The notes under the pieces are model-generated. The model made no database searches and was not told the origin of the DNA. It worked only from the letters and a program-made list of their open reading frames with translations. A program made the position numbers and the translations under genes. A stretch of DNA of 64,000 bases, taken from Sedimenticola sp. (GTDB lineage Bacteria; Pseudomonadota; Gammaproteobacteria; Chromatiales; Chromatiaceae). The stretch is taken from assembly GCA_026992075.1 (NCBI GenBank), contig JALXAM010000070.1:1-64000 (forward strand), written 5' to 3'. Each line of letters opens with the position of its first letter. The stretch's first letter is position 1. This document shows positions 8,758-19,841 of this stretch, in pieces.

Positions 8758-10713
8758 CAAGGATTGCCCGGGTACAGCGATCCCGGGGCCACCAGGGAAT
8801 CCAGACCATCTTCATGTGCCATCGCCTGCTTCCCTTCCTGCTGGCTCTGCTGCTGGCCGCCTGTGCCGGCAATGCGCCCCGCTCTCCGGTGGAGGCCCAG
8901 GCCGACCACGCCCACGGCCTCTACCAGGCCGGGCAGTACCATGCCGCCGCCGATCTCTACCAGGCACTGGCGGCGCAGGCCGGAGGAGAACGCCGTTCCC
9001 TCTACCTCCTGCTGGCAGCCGACAGTCTGCTGCAGGCCGGTGAGGAAGACAAGGGAAGAGCGCTGCTGCAACAGCTGAATCCCGAGTCGCTCCCCCCGGA
9101 GGGGCGGGAGCGCCTGCGGTTGCTGCAGGCACGGTTCGCCCTGGAAGACCAGGATGCGGAACGGGCGCTGGCACTGCTGCAGGGGCTGGAGGAGAGCGGC
9201 GAGCCCGAGATCGCCCGCCGCGCCCTGGCGTTGCGGGCCCGCGCCCACGCCCTGCAGGGCGATGCCCTGGCCCAGGCCCGGGATCTGATGGCGCTGGACC
9301 AGCGGCTGCGGGACGACAGCCGACGGCTGCTGGTGCAGCTGGAACTGCTCTCCCTACTGGTGCGGCAACCACCGGAGGTGTTGCGCAGCCGATTGCCGGC
9401 GGACGGCGTTGGCCAGGGCTGGGTTCAACTGGCCGGGCTGGTGCGCAGTTTCCCCAATGATCCGGAGGGGGTGGCGGCCTCCTACCGGGAGTGGCGATCG
9501 CTCTTTCCCGACCACCCGGCGCTGCCTCAACTGTTGCCGCGCTGGTACCAGGAACAGAGGAGGCTGGCGCCGGCGGAACTGCACCGGGTGGCGGTGCTGC
9601 TACCCGAAAAGGGCCCCTTCGCCCCTGCAGCCGCCGCCATCCGCGCCGGAATCCTCGCCGCCTGGCAGGCCACCCCCGGCGAACGGCGCCCACTGCTCAC
9701 CTTTCACGACAGCAGCGACCCACTGCGACTCTGGCCCCTGCTGAACCAGGTGGCCCAGTCCGGGGCCGACATGGTGATCGGACCGCTCACCAAGCAGAAC
9801 GTGCTGCAACTGGCCCGCGCCGGTTCCCTGCCCCTGCCGGTGCTGGCGCTGAACCAGACACAGAGCGACGTGGCGCCCCCCGCCAACCTCTATCAATATG
9901 CCCTGTCGCCGGAAGAGGAGGCTCGCCAGGCAGCCCTCTGGGCCGCCGCCCAGGGGCTGGGCCTGCCCGGCGTGCTCTACCCGGAAAACGGGCTGGGACG
10001 GCGGCTGCTGCAGGCCTTCCAGGAACAGTGGCAGCCCCTGGGACGCGGCGCCATCCGCACCCAGGCCTACCATCCGGCGGAGAAGGACTACTCCGCCGCC
10101 GTGGCCAGCCTGCTGGATATCCCACGGCTCAAGGCCGAGCATGAACGGCGCGAGAAAGCGGCCGGCGAGAAGCTTCCTTTCGAGCCGGAGCTGCCGGTGG
10201 ACTTCGTCTATGCCATCGGCAACCACGACGACCTGTTGCAATTGCGTCCCCTGGTCCGTTTCCACCACGGCAGCAAGCTCCCGGTGCTGGGGCTTTCCCG
10301 CGCCTGGAAAGGTAGGCTCACCAGGGACGAAGCGCTGGACCTCCAGGGACTGCAGCTGCCCGAGATTCCCTGGCTGGCGCAACCCGATGCGAACCAGGCG
10401 CCACTCTCCAGCGAGGAGGCACGACGCCTCTTCCCGGAGAGCTTTCGCCGCTATCCCCGGCTCATCGCCATGGGGATGGATGCCTACCGGCTGTTGCCAC
10501 AGCTGAACCGCCTCAGCGTGCCCGGTCAACCCCCCATGGCCGGCGCCACCGGCGAGCTGTCGCTGGACAACCGTCACCTGGTGCACCGGCGCCTCACCTG
10601 GATCGAGCTGGGTGAGCCGGTCCGGGTACTTGGCCTCACCCCGCTGCCGGAAAGCCTGGACAGCAGCCGCTGGGAGCCGGCTGTCCCCGAAACCGAAATT
10701 CTTCCCTCCGGAC

Positions 10714-11672
<959 letters not shown>

Positions 11673-11832
11673 GGAGCCTCTGATCCAATCCATGAACTCG
11701 CATCTTGTCCCCCTCTGGCCCGATTACTGCGTTGAAGTTCTTGCCAATAGCTTGCTATTGCCTGCGAACTTCGCCTTGTACTCGAACCAGAGGAGAACAA
11801 TCTGCTTCGTCCAGGATTAAATCAGAGGCTCC
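11673..11832. mobile_element. MITE copy 2 (160 bp)
   Basis: A non-coding element with about 19-bp terminal inverted repeats, GGAGCCTCTGATCCAATCC at the left and its near complement at the right, flanked by a CTAA duplication (11669-11672 and 11833-11836). Internal arms CCTCTGG and CCAGAGG and a weaker inner stem let it fold back on itself. It contains no reading frame of note. Terminal sequence and 4-bp YTAR-like target recall IS5-family elements, but no transposase is present, so it would move only in trans. Confidence 0.88.
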
Positions 11833-11842
11833 CTAAACCACC

Positions 11843-13216
11843 TTGGACCGCAGGTTGCAGAAAACCCTGGCCCGCCTCTTTCCCGGCGACGACCTCATCC
11901 TGGCGCCCGCCGCGCGGCTGGCCTACGGCTATGACAACAGTCAGCGCCAGGCCATGCCGGAAGCGGTGGTCTTCCCCAGCGAGACCGGACAGCTGGCCGA
12001 ACTGGCCGCACTCTGCAGCGAGGAGGGAATCCCCCTGGTGGGACGGGGTCGCGGCACCGGCACTGCTGGTGCCGCTGTGCCGGTTGCCGGGGGCATCGTC
12101 GTTTCCTTCGAGCGCATGGCGCGCATCCTGGAGCTGGATCCGGCCAACCGGTTGGCACGGGTGGAACCGGGGGTGAGCAACCGGGCGCTGCAACAGGCTG
12201 CCGGGGAACAGGGTTTCTTCTGGCCTCCCGATCCCACCAGCGCTTCGGTCTGCACCCTGGGCGGCAACCTGGCATGCAACGCCGCCGGCCCCCGGGCGGT
12301 GAAATACGGCACCTGCCGCGAGAACACCCTGGGACTGGTGGCGGTCACCGGTGAAGGTCGAGTGCTCCACACCGGAGTGCGCACCACCAAGGGGGTGGTG
12401 GGCTACGACCTCACCCGCCTGATCATCGGCTCCGAGGGCACCCTGGCCCTGATCACCGAGGCCACCCTCAAGCTCACTCCCCTGCCGGAGGCGCGCGCCA
12501 CCCTGCAGGCGGTCTACCGCGACATGCAGTCCGCCGCCGCCGCGGTCTCGGCCATCATGGCGCAGCCGGTGACCCCCTCGGCGCTGGAGTTCATGGACGG
12601 CGGCGCGCTGCGCCTGGTGCGTGAGCATTCCGACCCCGGCCTGCCGGAATCGGCGGGCGCCCTGCTGATGATCGAACTGGAAGAGAGCCAGGTGGCGCTG
12701 GAGGCCGCGTCGGAAAGGGTGGCCCGGGCCGCCCGCACCCCGGGCTGCCTGGAGGTGAGCCGGGCCCGGGATGCGGGCCAGGTGGCCAGATTGTGGCAGG
12801 CCCGCAAGGCGCTGTCACCGGCGCTGCGCAAGGTGGCGCCCAAGAAGATCAACGAGGATGTGGTGGTGCCGGTCTCCCGCATGCCGGACCTCATCGAGGG
12901 GCTGGCTGCGCTGGGCCGGGAATATGGCATCACCATCGTCAACTTCGGCCACGCCGGCAACGGCAACATCCACGTCAACCTGCTCATCGACCCCGAAGAC
13001 CCCCGCCAGCAGGAAGCAGCCCAGCAATGCCTGGACAGTCTCTTCGACCTGGTGCTGGCGCTGGGCGGCACCCTGTCGGGGGAACACGGCATCGGGCTGG
13101 TGAAACGGCGCTTCGTGGACCGGGAGATCGACGCCCCCACCCTGGCGCTGATGCGTGCTATAAAGGAACAATTCGACCCGGCGGGGATCCTGAACCCCGG
13201 CAAGGCGTTGCCCTGA
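11843..13216 (+). CDS. FAD-linked oxidase, GlcD/D-2-hydroxyacid dehydrogenase type
   Basis: The 457-residue protein oxidises a 2-hydroxyacid such as D-lactate, glycolate or D-2-hydroxyglutarate, with FAD. An FAD-binding PCMH domain fills the N-terminal half (GRGRGTGTAGAAVP near residue 68, NLACNAAGPRAVKYG near 143, IGSEGTLALITEATLKL near 192). The C-terminal half has the metal-ligand motifs NFGHAGNGNIHVNLL and GEHGIG. No GlcE or GlcF subunit is nearby, so the substrate is open. It must start at TTG (11843), just 10 bp after the MITE: a TAA stop lies in frame immediately upstream. Confidence 0.85.
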   Translation: MDRRLQKTLARLFPGDDLILAPAARLAYGYDNSQRQAMPEAVVFPSETGQLAELAALCSEEGIPLVGRGRGTGTAGAAVPVAGGIVVSFERMARILELDPANRLARVEPGVSNRALQQAAGEQGFFWPPDPTSASVCTLGGNLACNAAGPRAVKYGTCRENTLGLVAVTGEGRVLHTGVRTTKGVVGYDLTRLIIGSEGTLALITEATLKLTPLPEARATLQAVYRDMQSAAAAVSAIMAQPVTPSALEFMDGGALRLVREHSDPGLPESAGALLMIELEESQVALEAASERVARAARTPGCLEVSRARDAGQVARLWQARKALSPALRKVAPKKINEDVVVPVSRMPDLIEGLAALGREYGITIVNFGHAGNGNIHVNLLIDPEDPRQQEAAQQCLDSLFDLVLALGGTLSGEHGIGLVKRRFVDREIDAPTLALMRAIKEQFDPAGILNPGKALP

Positions 13217-13240
13217 AGCGGATACCAGAGGCCCGAGATC

Positions 13241-14653
13241 GTGAGGACGACCAGATTCCTTCTATTGCTTCTCTTCTCCCTGCCCCTGGCCTGCAGGGGC
13301 GAGTTGGTCAGCGACGCCGCGGACCAGAAAGCGCTCTCCCTCACCATCTACAACGGGGGCCTGGCCCTGGTACGGGACCGGCGCGAGGTGAAGCTGTCCA
13401 CCGGGGTGTTGGATCTCGCCCTGCGCGGAGTGAGCGGTCACCTGCAGCCGGAGACTGCCCTGCTGCAAGCGGTGGACGACCGTCCCCCGCTTCACATCCT
13501 GGAACAGAATTTCAATTTCGACCTGCTCACTCCCGCCAAGCTGCTGGAAAAGCAGGTGGGGCGCAAGATCCGCATCGTGCGCACCAACCCCGCAACCGGG
13601 GAGGAACGCAGCGAAGAGGCAACGGTACTGAGCACCCAGGGAGGACTGGTGGTACGCATCGGTGACCGCATCGAGACCAATCCCGGCGGTCGCTATATCT
13701 TCGACGGCCTGCCGCCCAATCTGCGGGACCAGCCCACCCTGGTGACCCGGTTGGAGAACCGCTCCGCCGGCCGGCGCACCCTGGAGCTGAGCTATCTCAG
13801 CGGCGGCCTGGACTGGAAGGCAGATTACGTGGCGCAACTCGACCGGGAAGAACAGAAAATGGAGCTGGCCGGTTGGGTCACCCTCACCAACACTTCGGAG
13901 ACCGACTACCGGAATGCCCGGCTGCAGTTGGTGGCGGGGGAGGTGCACCGGGTGACCGGTCGGCCCAGGCCGGAAAACCGCCTCAAGTCGATGGCGGTGG
14001 TCGCCGACCAGGTACGGGAAGAGTCACTGTTCGCCTACCACCTCTACACCCTGCCGCGCAAGACCACCCTGCTCAACCGCCAGACCAAGCAGGTGGCGCT
14101 GCTCGACGCCTCCGGCGTGCCGGTGCAGAAACATTATCGCGTGCAAGGAGGCGGCTTTGCCTACCGGGGTCGGGACGATCGCGGCCAGAAGCTTCCAGTC
14201 GGGGTCTATCTCACCTTCGACAACAGCAGCGACGCCCATCTGGGCCTGCCGCTCCCGGCCGGCGTGGTGCGTGTCTACAAGGCCGACAGCCGAGGTGGCC
14301 TGCAGTTCATCGGCGAGGACCGGATAGACCACACGCCCAGGGACGAACGGGTGCAGCTCAAGCTGGGCAACGCTTTCGACATCACCGCCCGCCGGATGCA
14401 GACGGCCCATGTGAAGCAGCACCCGCTGCCTCCCTACAAGAGCGCGGTGAAAGAGAGCTTTCGCATCGAACTGCACAATGCCGGCAAGCAGCAGGTGGAG
14501 GTGGAAATCCGGGAATCCGTGCCCGGCGACTGGCAGATGATCAGCGAGACGGCCCCTCACGAGAAACTCGATGCCAGCACCATCCAGTGGAAACTGCAGG
14601 TACCCGCAGGGGGAAAAGCCGCTCTAGACTACAGCGTGCTGATCCGATACTGA
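13241..14653 (+). CDS. DUF4139 domain-containing exported protein
   Basis: A 470-residue secreted protein of unknown function. It has an N-terminal hydrophobic signal (about residues 5-17) ending near LACRG, so it may be a lipoprotein though the box is not perfect. The rest is largely beta-rich, with YNGGLALVRDRREVKL near the start and LSGGLDWKADYVAQLD in the middle, which are typical of DUF4139 proteins. A GTG start at 13241 follows the previous gene by 24 bp, so they may be co-transcribed. No catalytic motif is evident. Confidence 0.8.
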   Translation: MRTTRFLLLLLFSLPLACRGELVSDAADQKALSLTIYNGGLALVRDRREVKLSTGVLDLALRGVSGHLQPETALLQAVDDRPPLHILEQNFNFDLLTPAKLLEKQVGRKIRIVRTNPATGEERSEEATVLSTQGGLVVRIGDRIETNPGGRYIFDGLPPNLRDQPTLVTRLENRSAGRRTLELSYLSGGLDWKADYVAQLDREEQKMELAGWVTLTNTSETDYRNARLQLVAGEVHRVTGRPRPENRLKSMAVVADQVREESLFAYHLYTLPRKTTLLNRQTKQVALLDASGVPVQKHYRVQGGGFAYRGRDDRGQKLPVGVYLTFDNSSDAHLGLPLPAGVVRVYKADSRGGLQFIGEDRIDHTPRDERVQLKLGNAFDITARRMQTAHVKQHPLPPYKSAVKESFRIELHNAGKQQVEVEIRESVPGDWQMISETAPHEKLDASTIQWKLQVPAGGKAALDYSVLIRY

Positions 14654-14805
14654 GCTCACGAAACCCCGTGCCTTGCCAGAAAACTTTTGACAGGCGGCTG
14701 CCATTTACCTTGTAATCCGTGCTCGAATGGAGAGGCTCCGGGGGTTGCCGGGGATTTCTCAGTTGCAATTGCGTCACGCTTCAAAACCAAAACAAGGACC
14801 CGGTC

Positions 14806-16230
14806 ATGAAGATAGCTCTCGGTTGCCTGTCGCTCCTCCTGGCGCCCACCACCACGCTGGCCTCCAGTGGACAGCCCCTGGATCTAACCAGTCACTGGGC
14901 CGGGTACACCGCCCTGGTGATCTTTGCGCTGGCCTATCTGCTGGTGATGGCGGAAGAATTCACCCATCTGCGCAAATCCAAGCCGGTGATCCTGGCAGCC
15001 GGCATCATTTGGGCCATCATCGGTTACGTCTACCATGCCCATGGCCTCAACCACGAGGCGGAACAAGCGGTTCGCCACAACCTGCTGGAATATGCCGAGT
15101 TGATGCTCTTCCTGCTGGTGGCGATGACCTACATCAACGCCATGGACGAACGCCGGGTGTTCGAGGCCCTGCGGGTATGGCTGGTGCGAAAGGGGCTGGG
15201 CTTCCGTGCCCTGTTCTGGATCACCGGTCTGCTGGCCTTCTTCATCTCTCCAGTGGCTGACAACCTCACCACCGCGCTGCTGATGTGCGCAGTGGTGATG
15301 GCGGTGGGAGGTGACAACCGACGCTTCGTTCTCCTCGCCTGCATAAACATCGTGGTGGCCGCCAACGCTGGAGGCGCCTTCAGCCCCTTTGGCGACATCA
15401 CCACCTTGATGGTGTGGCAAAAGAACATCGAAACTCCCCAGGGACCGGTGGACTTCTGGTCCTTCTTCTATCTGTTCATTCCTTCGCTGGTGAACTGGCT
15501 GGTGCCTGCGATCCTGATGGTGCTCGCAGTGCCCAAGGCCAATCCGGACCCCATCACCGAGGATCTCTCCATGCGTCGGGGCGCAAGACGCATCGTGGCC
15601 CTGTTCTTTCTCACCATCGTGACCGCAGTGAGCTTCCACAACTTCCTCCACCTGCCTCCGGTGATCGGCATGCTCACTGGTCTGGCCTATCTGCAGTTCT
15701 TCGGTTATTACCTGAAGAAGACCAGTCGGGCGAATGAATCCGGCGAAAGCATCGCCCATGCGGCCGATATGGGAAGCCCGGTCTCATTCGACATCTTTCG
15801 CAGCGTGGCCCGGGCGGAGTGGGATACCCTGCTCTTCTTCTACGGAGTAGTGCTGTGCGTGGGAGGCCTAGGTTTCATCGGTTATCTGGCCATGACCTCG
15901 GAGATCATGTACGTACAGTGGGGCGCCACCTATGCGAACGTGGCCGTGGGGCTGCTTTCGGCCATCGTGGACAACATCCCGGTGATGTTCGCCGTGCTCA
16001 CCATGATGCCCGACATGTCCCTGGGCCAGTGGTTGCTGGCAACCCTCACTGCCGGTGTCGGCGGCTCTCTTCTATCCATCGGCTCTGCCGCCGGGGTGGC
16101 GTTGATGGGGCAGGCCAGAGGCAAGTACACCTTCTTCGGTCATCTGAAATGGACGCCGGTCATCGCCTTGGGCTATGTCGCCAGCATTCTGGTGCACATG
16201 TGGTTGAACCAGGGCCTGTTCGGCCCCTGA
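14806..16230 (+). CDS. nhaD: Na+/H+ antiporter NhaD
   Basis: NhaD expels Na+ (or Li+) in exchange for protons and is typical of marine and haloalkaliphilic bacteria. The 474-residue protein begins with a signal-like hydrophobic stretch (MKIALGCLSLLLAP) and has about a dozen membrane helices. Conserved stretches include FFISPVADNLTTALLM, NAGGAFSPFGDITTLMVW and SAIVDNIPVMFAVL. The ATG at 14806 with an AAGGA site is preferred over an upstream GTG frame that would add 29 non-family residues. It sits alone between DUF4139 and phosphoribulokinase genes. Confidence 0.93.
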   Translation: MKIALGCLSLLLAPTTTLASSGQPLDLTSHWAGYTALVIFALAYLLVMAEEFTHLRKSKPVILAAGIIWAIIGYVYHAHGLNHEAEQAVRHNLLEYAELMLFLLVAMTYINAMDERRVFEALRVWLVRKGLGFRALFWITGLLAFFISPVADNLTTALLMCAVVMAVGGDNRRFVLLACINIVVAANAGGAFSPFGDITTLMVWQKNIETPQGPVDFWSFFYLFIPSLVNWLVPAILMVLAVPKANPDPITEDLSMRRGARRIVALFFLTIVTAVSFHNFLHLPPVIGMLTGLAYLQFFGYYLKKTSRANESGESIAHAADMGSPVSFDIFRSVARAEWDTLLFFYGVVLCVGGLGFIGYLAMTSEIMYVQWGATYANVAVGLLSAIVDNIPVMFAVLTMMPDMSLGQWLLATLTAGVGGSLLSIGSAAGVALMGQARGKYTFFGHLKWTPVIALGYVASILVHMWLNQGLFGP

Positions 16231-16256
16231 CCCCTGGCCTGTCTCCAAGAGCGTTG

Positions 16257-16265
16257 TGTTATAGT
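16257..16265 (+). promoter_or_regulatory. Possible extended -10 promoter for phosphoribulokinase
   Basis: TGTTATAGT forms an extended -10 element (TG, one base, TATAGT) about 100 bases before the phosphoribulokinase ATG. No good -35 is seen, and a regulator such as CbbR cannot be inferred from this sequence alone. Confidence 0.35.
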
Positions 16266-16367
16266 TTTTCAGATGGTTCAACAGCCAAGCTGCTTGTCTG
16301 CGCCGGGCAGGCGGCTTGACTGTTGATCTATCCGCTTTTCGATACCAATTTTGGGAGGTTCCAACCC

Positions 16368-17240
16368 ATGTCCAAGCAACACCCCGTCGTCGTCGTCACC
16401 GGCTCCTCTGGCGCCGGAACCACCACCGTCAAGCGCGCTTTCGAGCACATCTTTCTGCGGGAAGGGATCAAGGCCGCCATCATCGAAGGTGACAGCTTCC
16501 ACCGCTATGACCGTGCCGAAATGAAAGTGAAGATGGCCGAGGAGGGACTGAGCCACTTCGGCCCCCAGGCCAACCGCTTCGACAAGCTGGAAGAGTTGTT
16601 CAAGACCTATGGCGAAACGGGCCGGGGACAGAAGCGCTACTACCTTCACTCCCAGGAGGAGGCGGACGAGCACAATGCCCGCTTGGGTACCGACAAGAAA
16701 CCGGGCGAATTCACCCCCTGGGAAGACATTCCCGAGGGTACCGACCTGCTCTTCTATGAAGGGTTGCATGGCATGGTGGTGACCGAAGAGCACAACGTAG
16801 CCCAGCATGTGGATCTGGGTGTGGGCGTGGTACCCATCGTCAATCTGGAGTGGATCCAGAAGATCCACCGCGACAGCAAGGAGCGGGGCTATTCCGAGGA
16901 GGCCATCGTCGATACCATCCTGCGCCGCATGCCGGATTACATCAAGTACATCACGCCGCAGTTCTCGCGTACCGATATCAACTTCCAGCGTGTTGCCACG
17001 GTGGACACATCCAACCCCTTCATCGCTCGGGACATCCCCACACCGGACGAGAGCTTCGTGGTGATTCGCTTCGCCGATCCCGCCAAGTTCGACATCGATT
17101 TTCCCTACCTGCTGAACATGATCCCCCACAGCTTCATGTCCCGGCGCAATACCATTGTGGTTCCCGGCGGCAAGATGGGCTTCGCCATGGAGATCATCCT
17201 AGGCCCCATCATCGACCGCATGATGGAAGAGCGGGGCTGA
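16368..17240 (+). CDS. prkB: Phosphoribulokinase (Calvin cycle)
   Basis: Phosphoribulokinase converts ribulose 5-phosphate and ATP to ribulose 1,5-bisphosphate, the substrate of RuBisCO, so it is diagnostic of CO2 fixation by the Calvin cycle. The 290-residue length is that of the proteobacterial class. The nucleotide loop is VTGSSGAGTTTVKRAF (about residues 10-25), followed by IEGDSFHRYDR, and LLFYEGLHGMVV further on. The ATG at 16368 has a GGGAGG site 9 bases upstream; a longer frame upstream adds 15 residues without support. RuBisCO genes are not in the window. Confidence 0.95.
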   Translation: MSKQHPVVVVTGSSGAGTTTVKRAFEHIFLREGIKAAIIEGDSFHRYDRAEMKVKMAEEGLSHFGPQANRFDKLEELFKTYGETGRGQKRYYLHSQEEADEHNARLGTDKKPGEFTPWEDIPEGTDLLFYEGLHGMVVTEEHNVAQHVDLGVGVVPIVNLEWIQKIHRDSKERGYSEEAIVDTILRRMPDYIKYITPQFSRTDINFQRVATVDTSNPFIARDIPTPDESFVVIRFADPAKFDIDFPYLLNMIPHSFMSRRNTIVVPGGKMGFAMEIILGPIIDRMMEERG

Positions 17241-17265
17241 CCCCTCTCCACCCTGTCTTTTTTCA

Positions 17266-17292
17266 GGCCTGCCACGCACCAAGTGGCAGGCC
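17266..17292. other. 10-bp perfect hairpin between convergent prkB and dxs
   Basis: GGCCTGCCAC and GTGGCAGGCC (17266-17275 and 17283-17292) form a strong stem with a 7-base loop between two convergent genes. A run of T precedes it on the plus strand but no U-run follows on either strand, so it is not a standard intrinsic terminator. It could still slow polymerase or protect the 3' ends. Confidence 0.5.
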
Positions 17293-17362
17293 GCATCACA
17301 TCGGCCAGCGCCCAACGTCGTAACCAGCGTCAAACCACTGTTGGGTCGGGCCGAAGCCCAGC

Positions 17363-19231
17363 CTACGAAGAGAGACGGCGGCGGATGGCGTCGAGCAGCC
17401 GCTCGCGGGTGAGCCCCGCCTCTTCCAGCTGCTCGGCCTGGGTGCCCTGCTCGATGTAGCGATCAGGCAGGCCGAACTGAAGGAGGGATGCCTCCAGCCC
17501 CTCATTGTTCACCAGCTCGGCCACCGCCGAGCCGGCACCTCCCATGAGGGCGTTCTCTTCCAGGGTCACCAGCAGCCGGTGGGAAGCCGTCAGCTCCCGC
17601 ACCAGCGCCTCGTCCAGCGGCTTGATGAAGCGCATGTTGACCAGGGTGGCATCCAGCTCCTCCGCCACCTCGCCACCCAACGTCACCAGGCTGCCGAAAC
17701 AGAGCAGCGCCACCCCCCGCCCATGCCGGCGGATCTCCCCCTTGCCCCAGGGCAGGGCCTCCAGCCCCTCCGCCGGCTGCGTGCCGGGACCGGTGCCGCG
17801 GGGATAGCGCACCAGGGCCGGCCCTTCGTGCTCCCAGGCGGTCTGCAGCAGGACCCGACACTCCGCCTCGTCCGCCGGCGCCAGCACCGCCAGGTTGGGG
17901 ATGCAGCGGGCGTAGCTCAGGTCGTAGGCGCCAGCGTGGGTGGGACCGTCCCCCCCCACCAGGCCGGCACGATCCACGGCGAAGGTGACATCCAGGTTCT
18001 GCAAGGCCACATCGTGGATGAGCTGGTCGTAGGCGCGCTGCAGGAAGGTGGAATAGATGGCCACCACCGGCTTGAGCCCGTCGCAGGCCATGCCCGCTGC
18101 CAGGGTCACCGCGTGTTGCTCGGCGATGCCCACGTCGAAATAACGATCGGGATACTCCCTGGCGAACCGGACCAGACCAGAACCCTCGCACATGGCCGGG
18201 GTGATGGCCACCAGGCGCGGATCCCGCGCAGCGGCATCGCATACCCAATCGGAGAAGACCGCCGTGTAGGTGAGCCCGCCACTGCCCCGCTGCTGCTCTC
18301 CCGTCTCCGGATCGAAAGGTTTCACTCCGTGATAGAAGCAGGGATCCCCCTCCGCCGGCGCAAATCCCTTTCCTTTTCGGGTCACCACGTGCAGGAAGCG
18401 GGGACCCTCCATCTCCTTCATGTTCTGCAGGGTCTGCACCAGCATCGGCAGGTCGTGACCGTCGATGGGGCCGATGTAATTGAAGCCCAGCTCCTCGAAC
18501 AAGGTGCCCGGCATCAGCATCCCTTTCATGTGCTCTTCCCAGCGGTCCATGAGATCGCGCACCCCCGGCACCACGCCCAGCACCTGCTTGCTCCCCTCCC
18601 GCATGCGGTTGTAGAAGCGGCTGGAGAGCACCCGCGCCAGGTAGTTGCTCACCGCCCCCACCGGTCGCGAGATGGACATGTCGTTGTCGTTGAGCACCAC
18701 CAGCAGATCCATGTCCAGGGCGCCGGCGTGGTTGAGCGCCTCGAAGGCCATTCCCGCCGAAAGGGCGCCGTCACCGATCACGGCGATGTGCTCGCGCCGG
18801 ATCCCTTCCAGCCGCGCGGCCACCGCCATGCCCAGCGCCGCGCCGATGGAGGTGCTGGAGTGCCCCGCGCCGAAGGCATCGTATTCCGACTCGTCGCAAC
18901 GCAGGAAACCGGAGAGCCCACCCTTCTGGCGCAGGCTCTCCATGCGCCCACGCCGGCCGGTGAGGATCTTGTGAGGATAGGCCTGGTGACCCACGTCCCA
19001 GATCAACCGGTCCCGAGGCGTGTCGAAGACGTAATGCAGGGCGATGGTGAGCTCCACCACCCCCAGGCCGGCGGCCAGGTGACCGCCGGTGCGGGAGACC
19101 ACCTCCACCAGGTATTCCCGCAGCTCCTGGGCGAGCAGCGGCAGCTTCTCCAGCGGCAGCCGGCGCAGATCGTCCGGATAGTCCACCTGTTCCAGCAGGG
19201 GATAGAGAGGCTGCTCGGCGGAAGAGGACAT
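17363..19231 (-). CDS. dxs: 1-deoxy-D-xylulose-5-phosphate synthase
   Basis: Dxs condenses pyruvate and glyceraldehyde 3-phosphate, the first step of the non-mevalonate isoprenoid pathway, in the cytoplasm. The 622-residue product is full length. It has the thiamine diphosphate motif [14 protein letters not shown] with a downstream LNDNDMSIS (about residues 152-190), the transketolase Pyr domain ([15 protein letters not shown] near residue 370; [10 protein letters not shown] near 425), and the transketolase C-terminal domain. It is divergent from the methyltransferase gene, with only 43 bp between starts. ispA and xseB are not adjacent. Confidence 0.96.
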   Translation of the reverse strand: MSSSAEQPLYPLLEQVDYPDDLRRLPLEKLPLLAQELREYLVEVVSRTGGHLAAGLGVVELTIALHYVFDTPRDRLIWDVGHQAYPHKILTGRRGRMESLRQKGGLSGFLRCDESEYDAFGAGHSSTSIGAALGMAVAARLEGIRREHIAVIGDGALSAGMAFEALNHAGALDMDLLVVLNDNDMSISRPVGAVSNYLARVLSSRFYNRMREGSKQVLGVVPGVRDLMDRWEEHMKGMLMPGTLFEELGFNYIGPIDGHDLPMLVQTLQNMKEMEGPRFLHVVTRKGKGFAPAEGDPCFYHGVKPFDPETGEQQRGSGGLTYTAVFSDWVCDAAARDPRLVAITPAMCEGSGLVRFAREYPDRYFDVGIAEQHAVTLAAGMACDGLKPVVAIYSTFLQRAYDQLIHDVALQNLDVTFAVDRAGLVGGDGPTHAGAYDLSYARCIPNLAVLAPADEAECRVLLQTAWEHEGPALVRYPRGTGPGTQPAEGLEALPWGKGEIRRHGRGVALLCFGSLVTLGGEVAEELDATLVNMRFIKPLDEALVRELTASHRLLVTLEENALMGGAGSAVAELVNNEGLEASLLQFGLPDRYIEQGTQAEQLEEAGLTRERLLDAIRRRLSS

Positions 19232-19274
19232 GGGTTAGAATGCGGGCATCAGGGAATACCCCAATTCTACCAGC

Positions 19275-19841
19275 ATGGAACCGGACCCACTGGAACAATT
19301 GTCAACCCGCGCCCTGCGCAAACGGCGACAGGAGCTGCTGCTGCGCAGTTACAACAAGCAGCGCCAGCGCAACCTGCTGGCCAAACCGGGGATCCACGAT
19401 TTCGTGCTGGTGCTCGATCACCTCAAGGCCAGCTTCAATGTGCCCAAGATCTTTCGCAGTGCCGAGGCCTTCGGCGCCCGCGAGATCCACCTGGTGAACA
19501 TCGGCCCCTTCGATCCCGCTCCCGCCAAGGGGGCCTTCCGCAAGGTGCCGGCCCGCTTCCATGACTCATTCGCACAGGCCTACGATGCGCTGGTGGCCGA
19601 AGGGTACAGCATCTTCGCCCTCACCCCTGGAGGCGAAAGCCAGTCCATCATCGGCGTGGAGTTTCCGCAACGCAGCGCCTTCGTGCTCGGACACGAGGAA
19701 CGGGGACTGAGCTTCGATCTCGCCGACTGGCCCGATATCCAACCCCTGCACATTCCCCAGTTCGGCGAGGTGGAGAGCCTCAACGTCAGCGTGGCCGCCT
19801 CCATCGTCATGTACGAGTACGTGCGCCAGCGCCATTCATGA
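19275..19841 (+). CDS. SpoU/TrmH-family RNA 2'-O-methyltransferase
   Basis: A 188-residue RNA ribose methyltransferase of the SPOUT knot family. Motif 1 appears as FNVPKIFRSAEAFGAREIHLV (about residues 55-75), motif 2 as FVLGHEERGLSFDL and motif 3 as LHIPQFGEVESLNVSVAASIVMYE, where the SLNVSVAASI stretch is the classic SpoU signature. The N-terminus is basic and likely binds RNA. It is close in size to TrmH-type tRNA Gm18 enzymes, but the target base cannot be fixed from sequence. Overlaps the next gene by 4 bp. Confidence 0.88.
   Translation: MEPDPLEQLSTRALRKRRQELLLRSYNKQRQRNLLAKPGIHDFVLVLDHLKASFNVPKIFRSAEAFGAREIHLVNIGPFDPAPAKGAFRKVPARFHDSFAQAYDALVAEGYSIFALTPGGESQSIIGVEFPQRSAFVLGHEERGLSFDLADWPDIQPLHIPQFGEVESLNVSVAASIVMYEYVRQRHS

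Noticed and set aside
17266-17292. Hairpin between prkB and dxs as a standard terminator
   Set aside because: There is no U-tract after the stem on either strand; the T-run on the plus strand precedes the stem.
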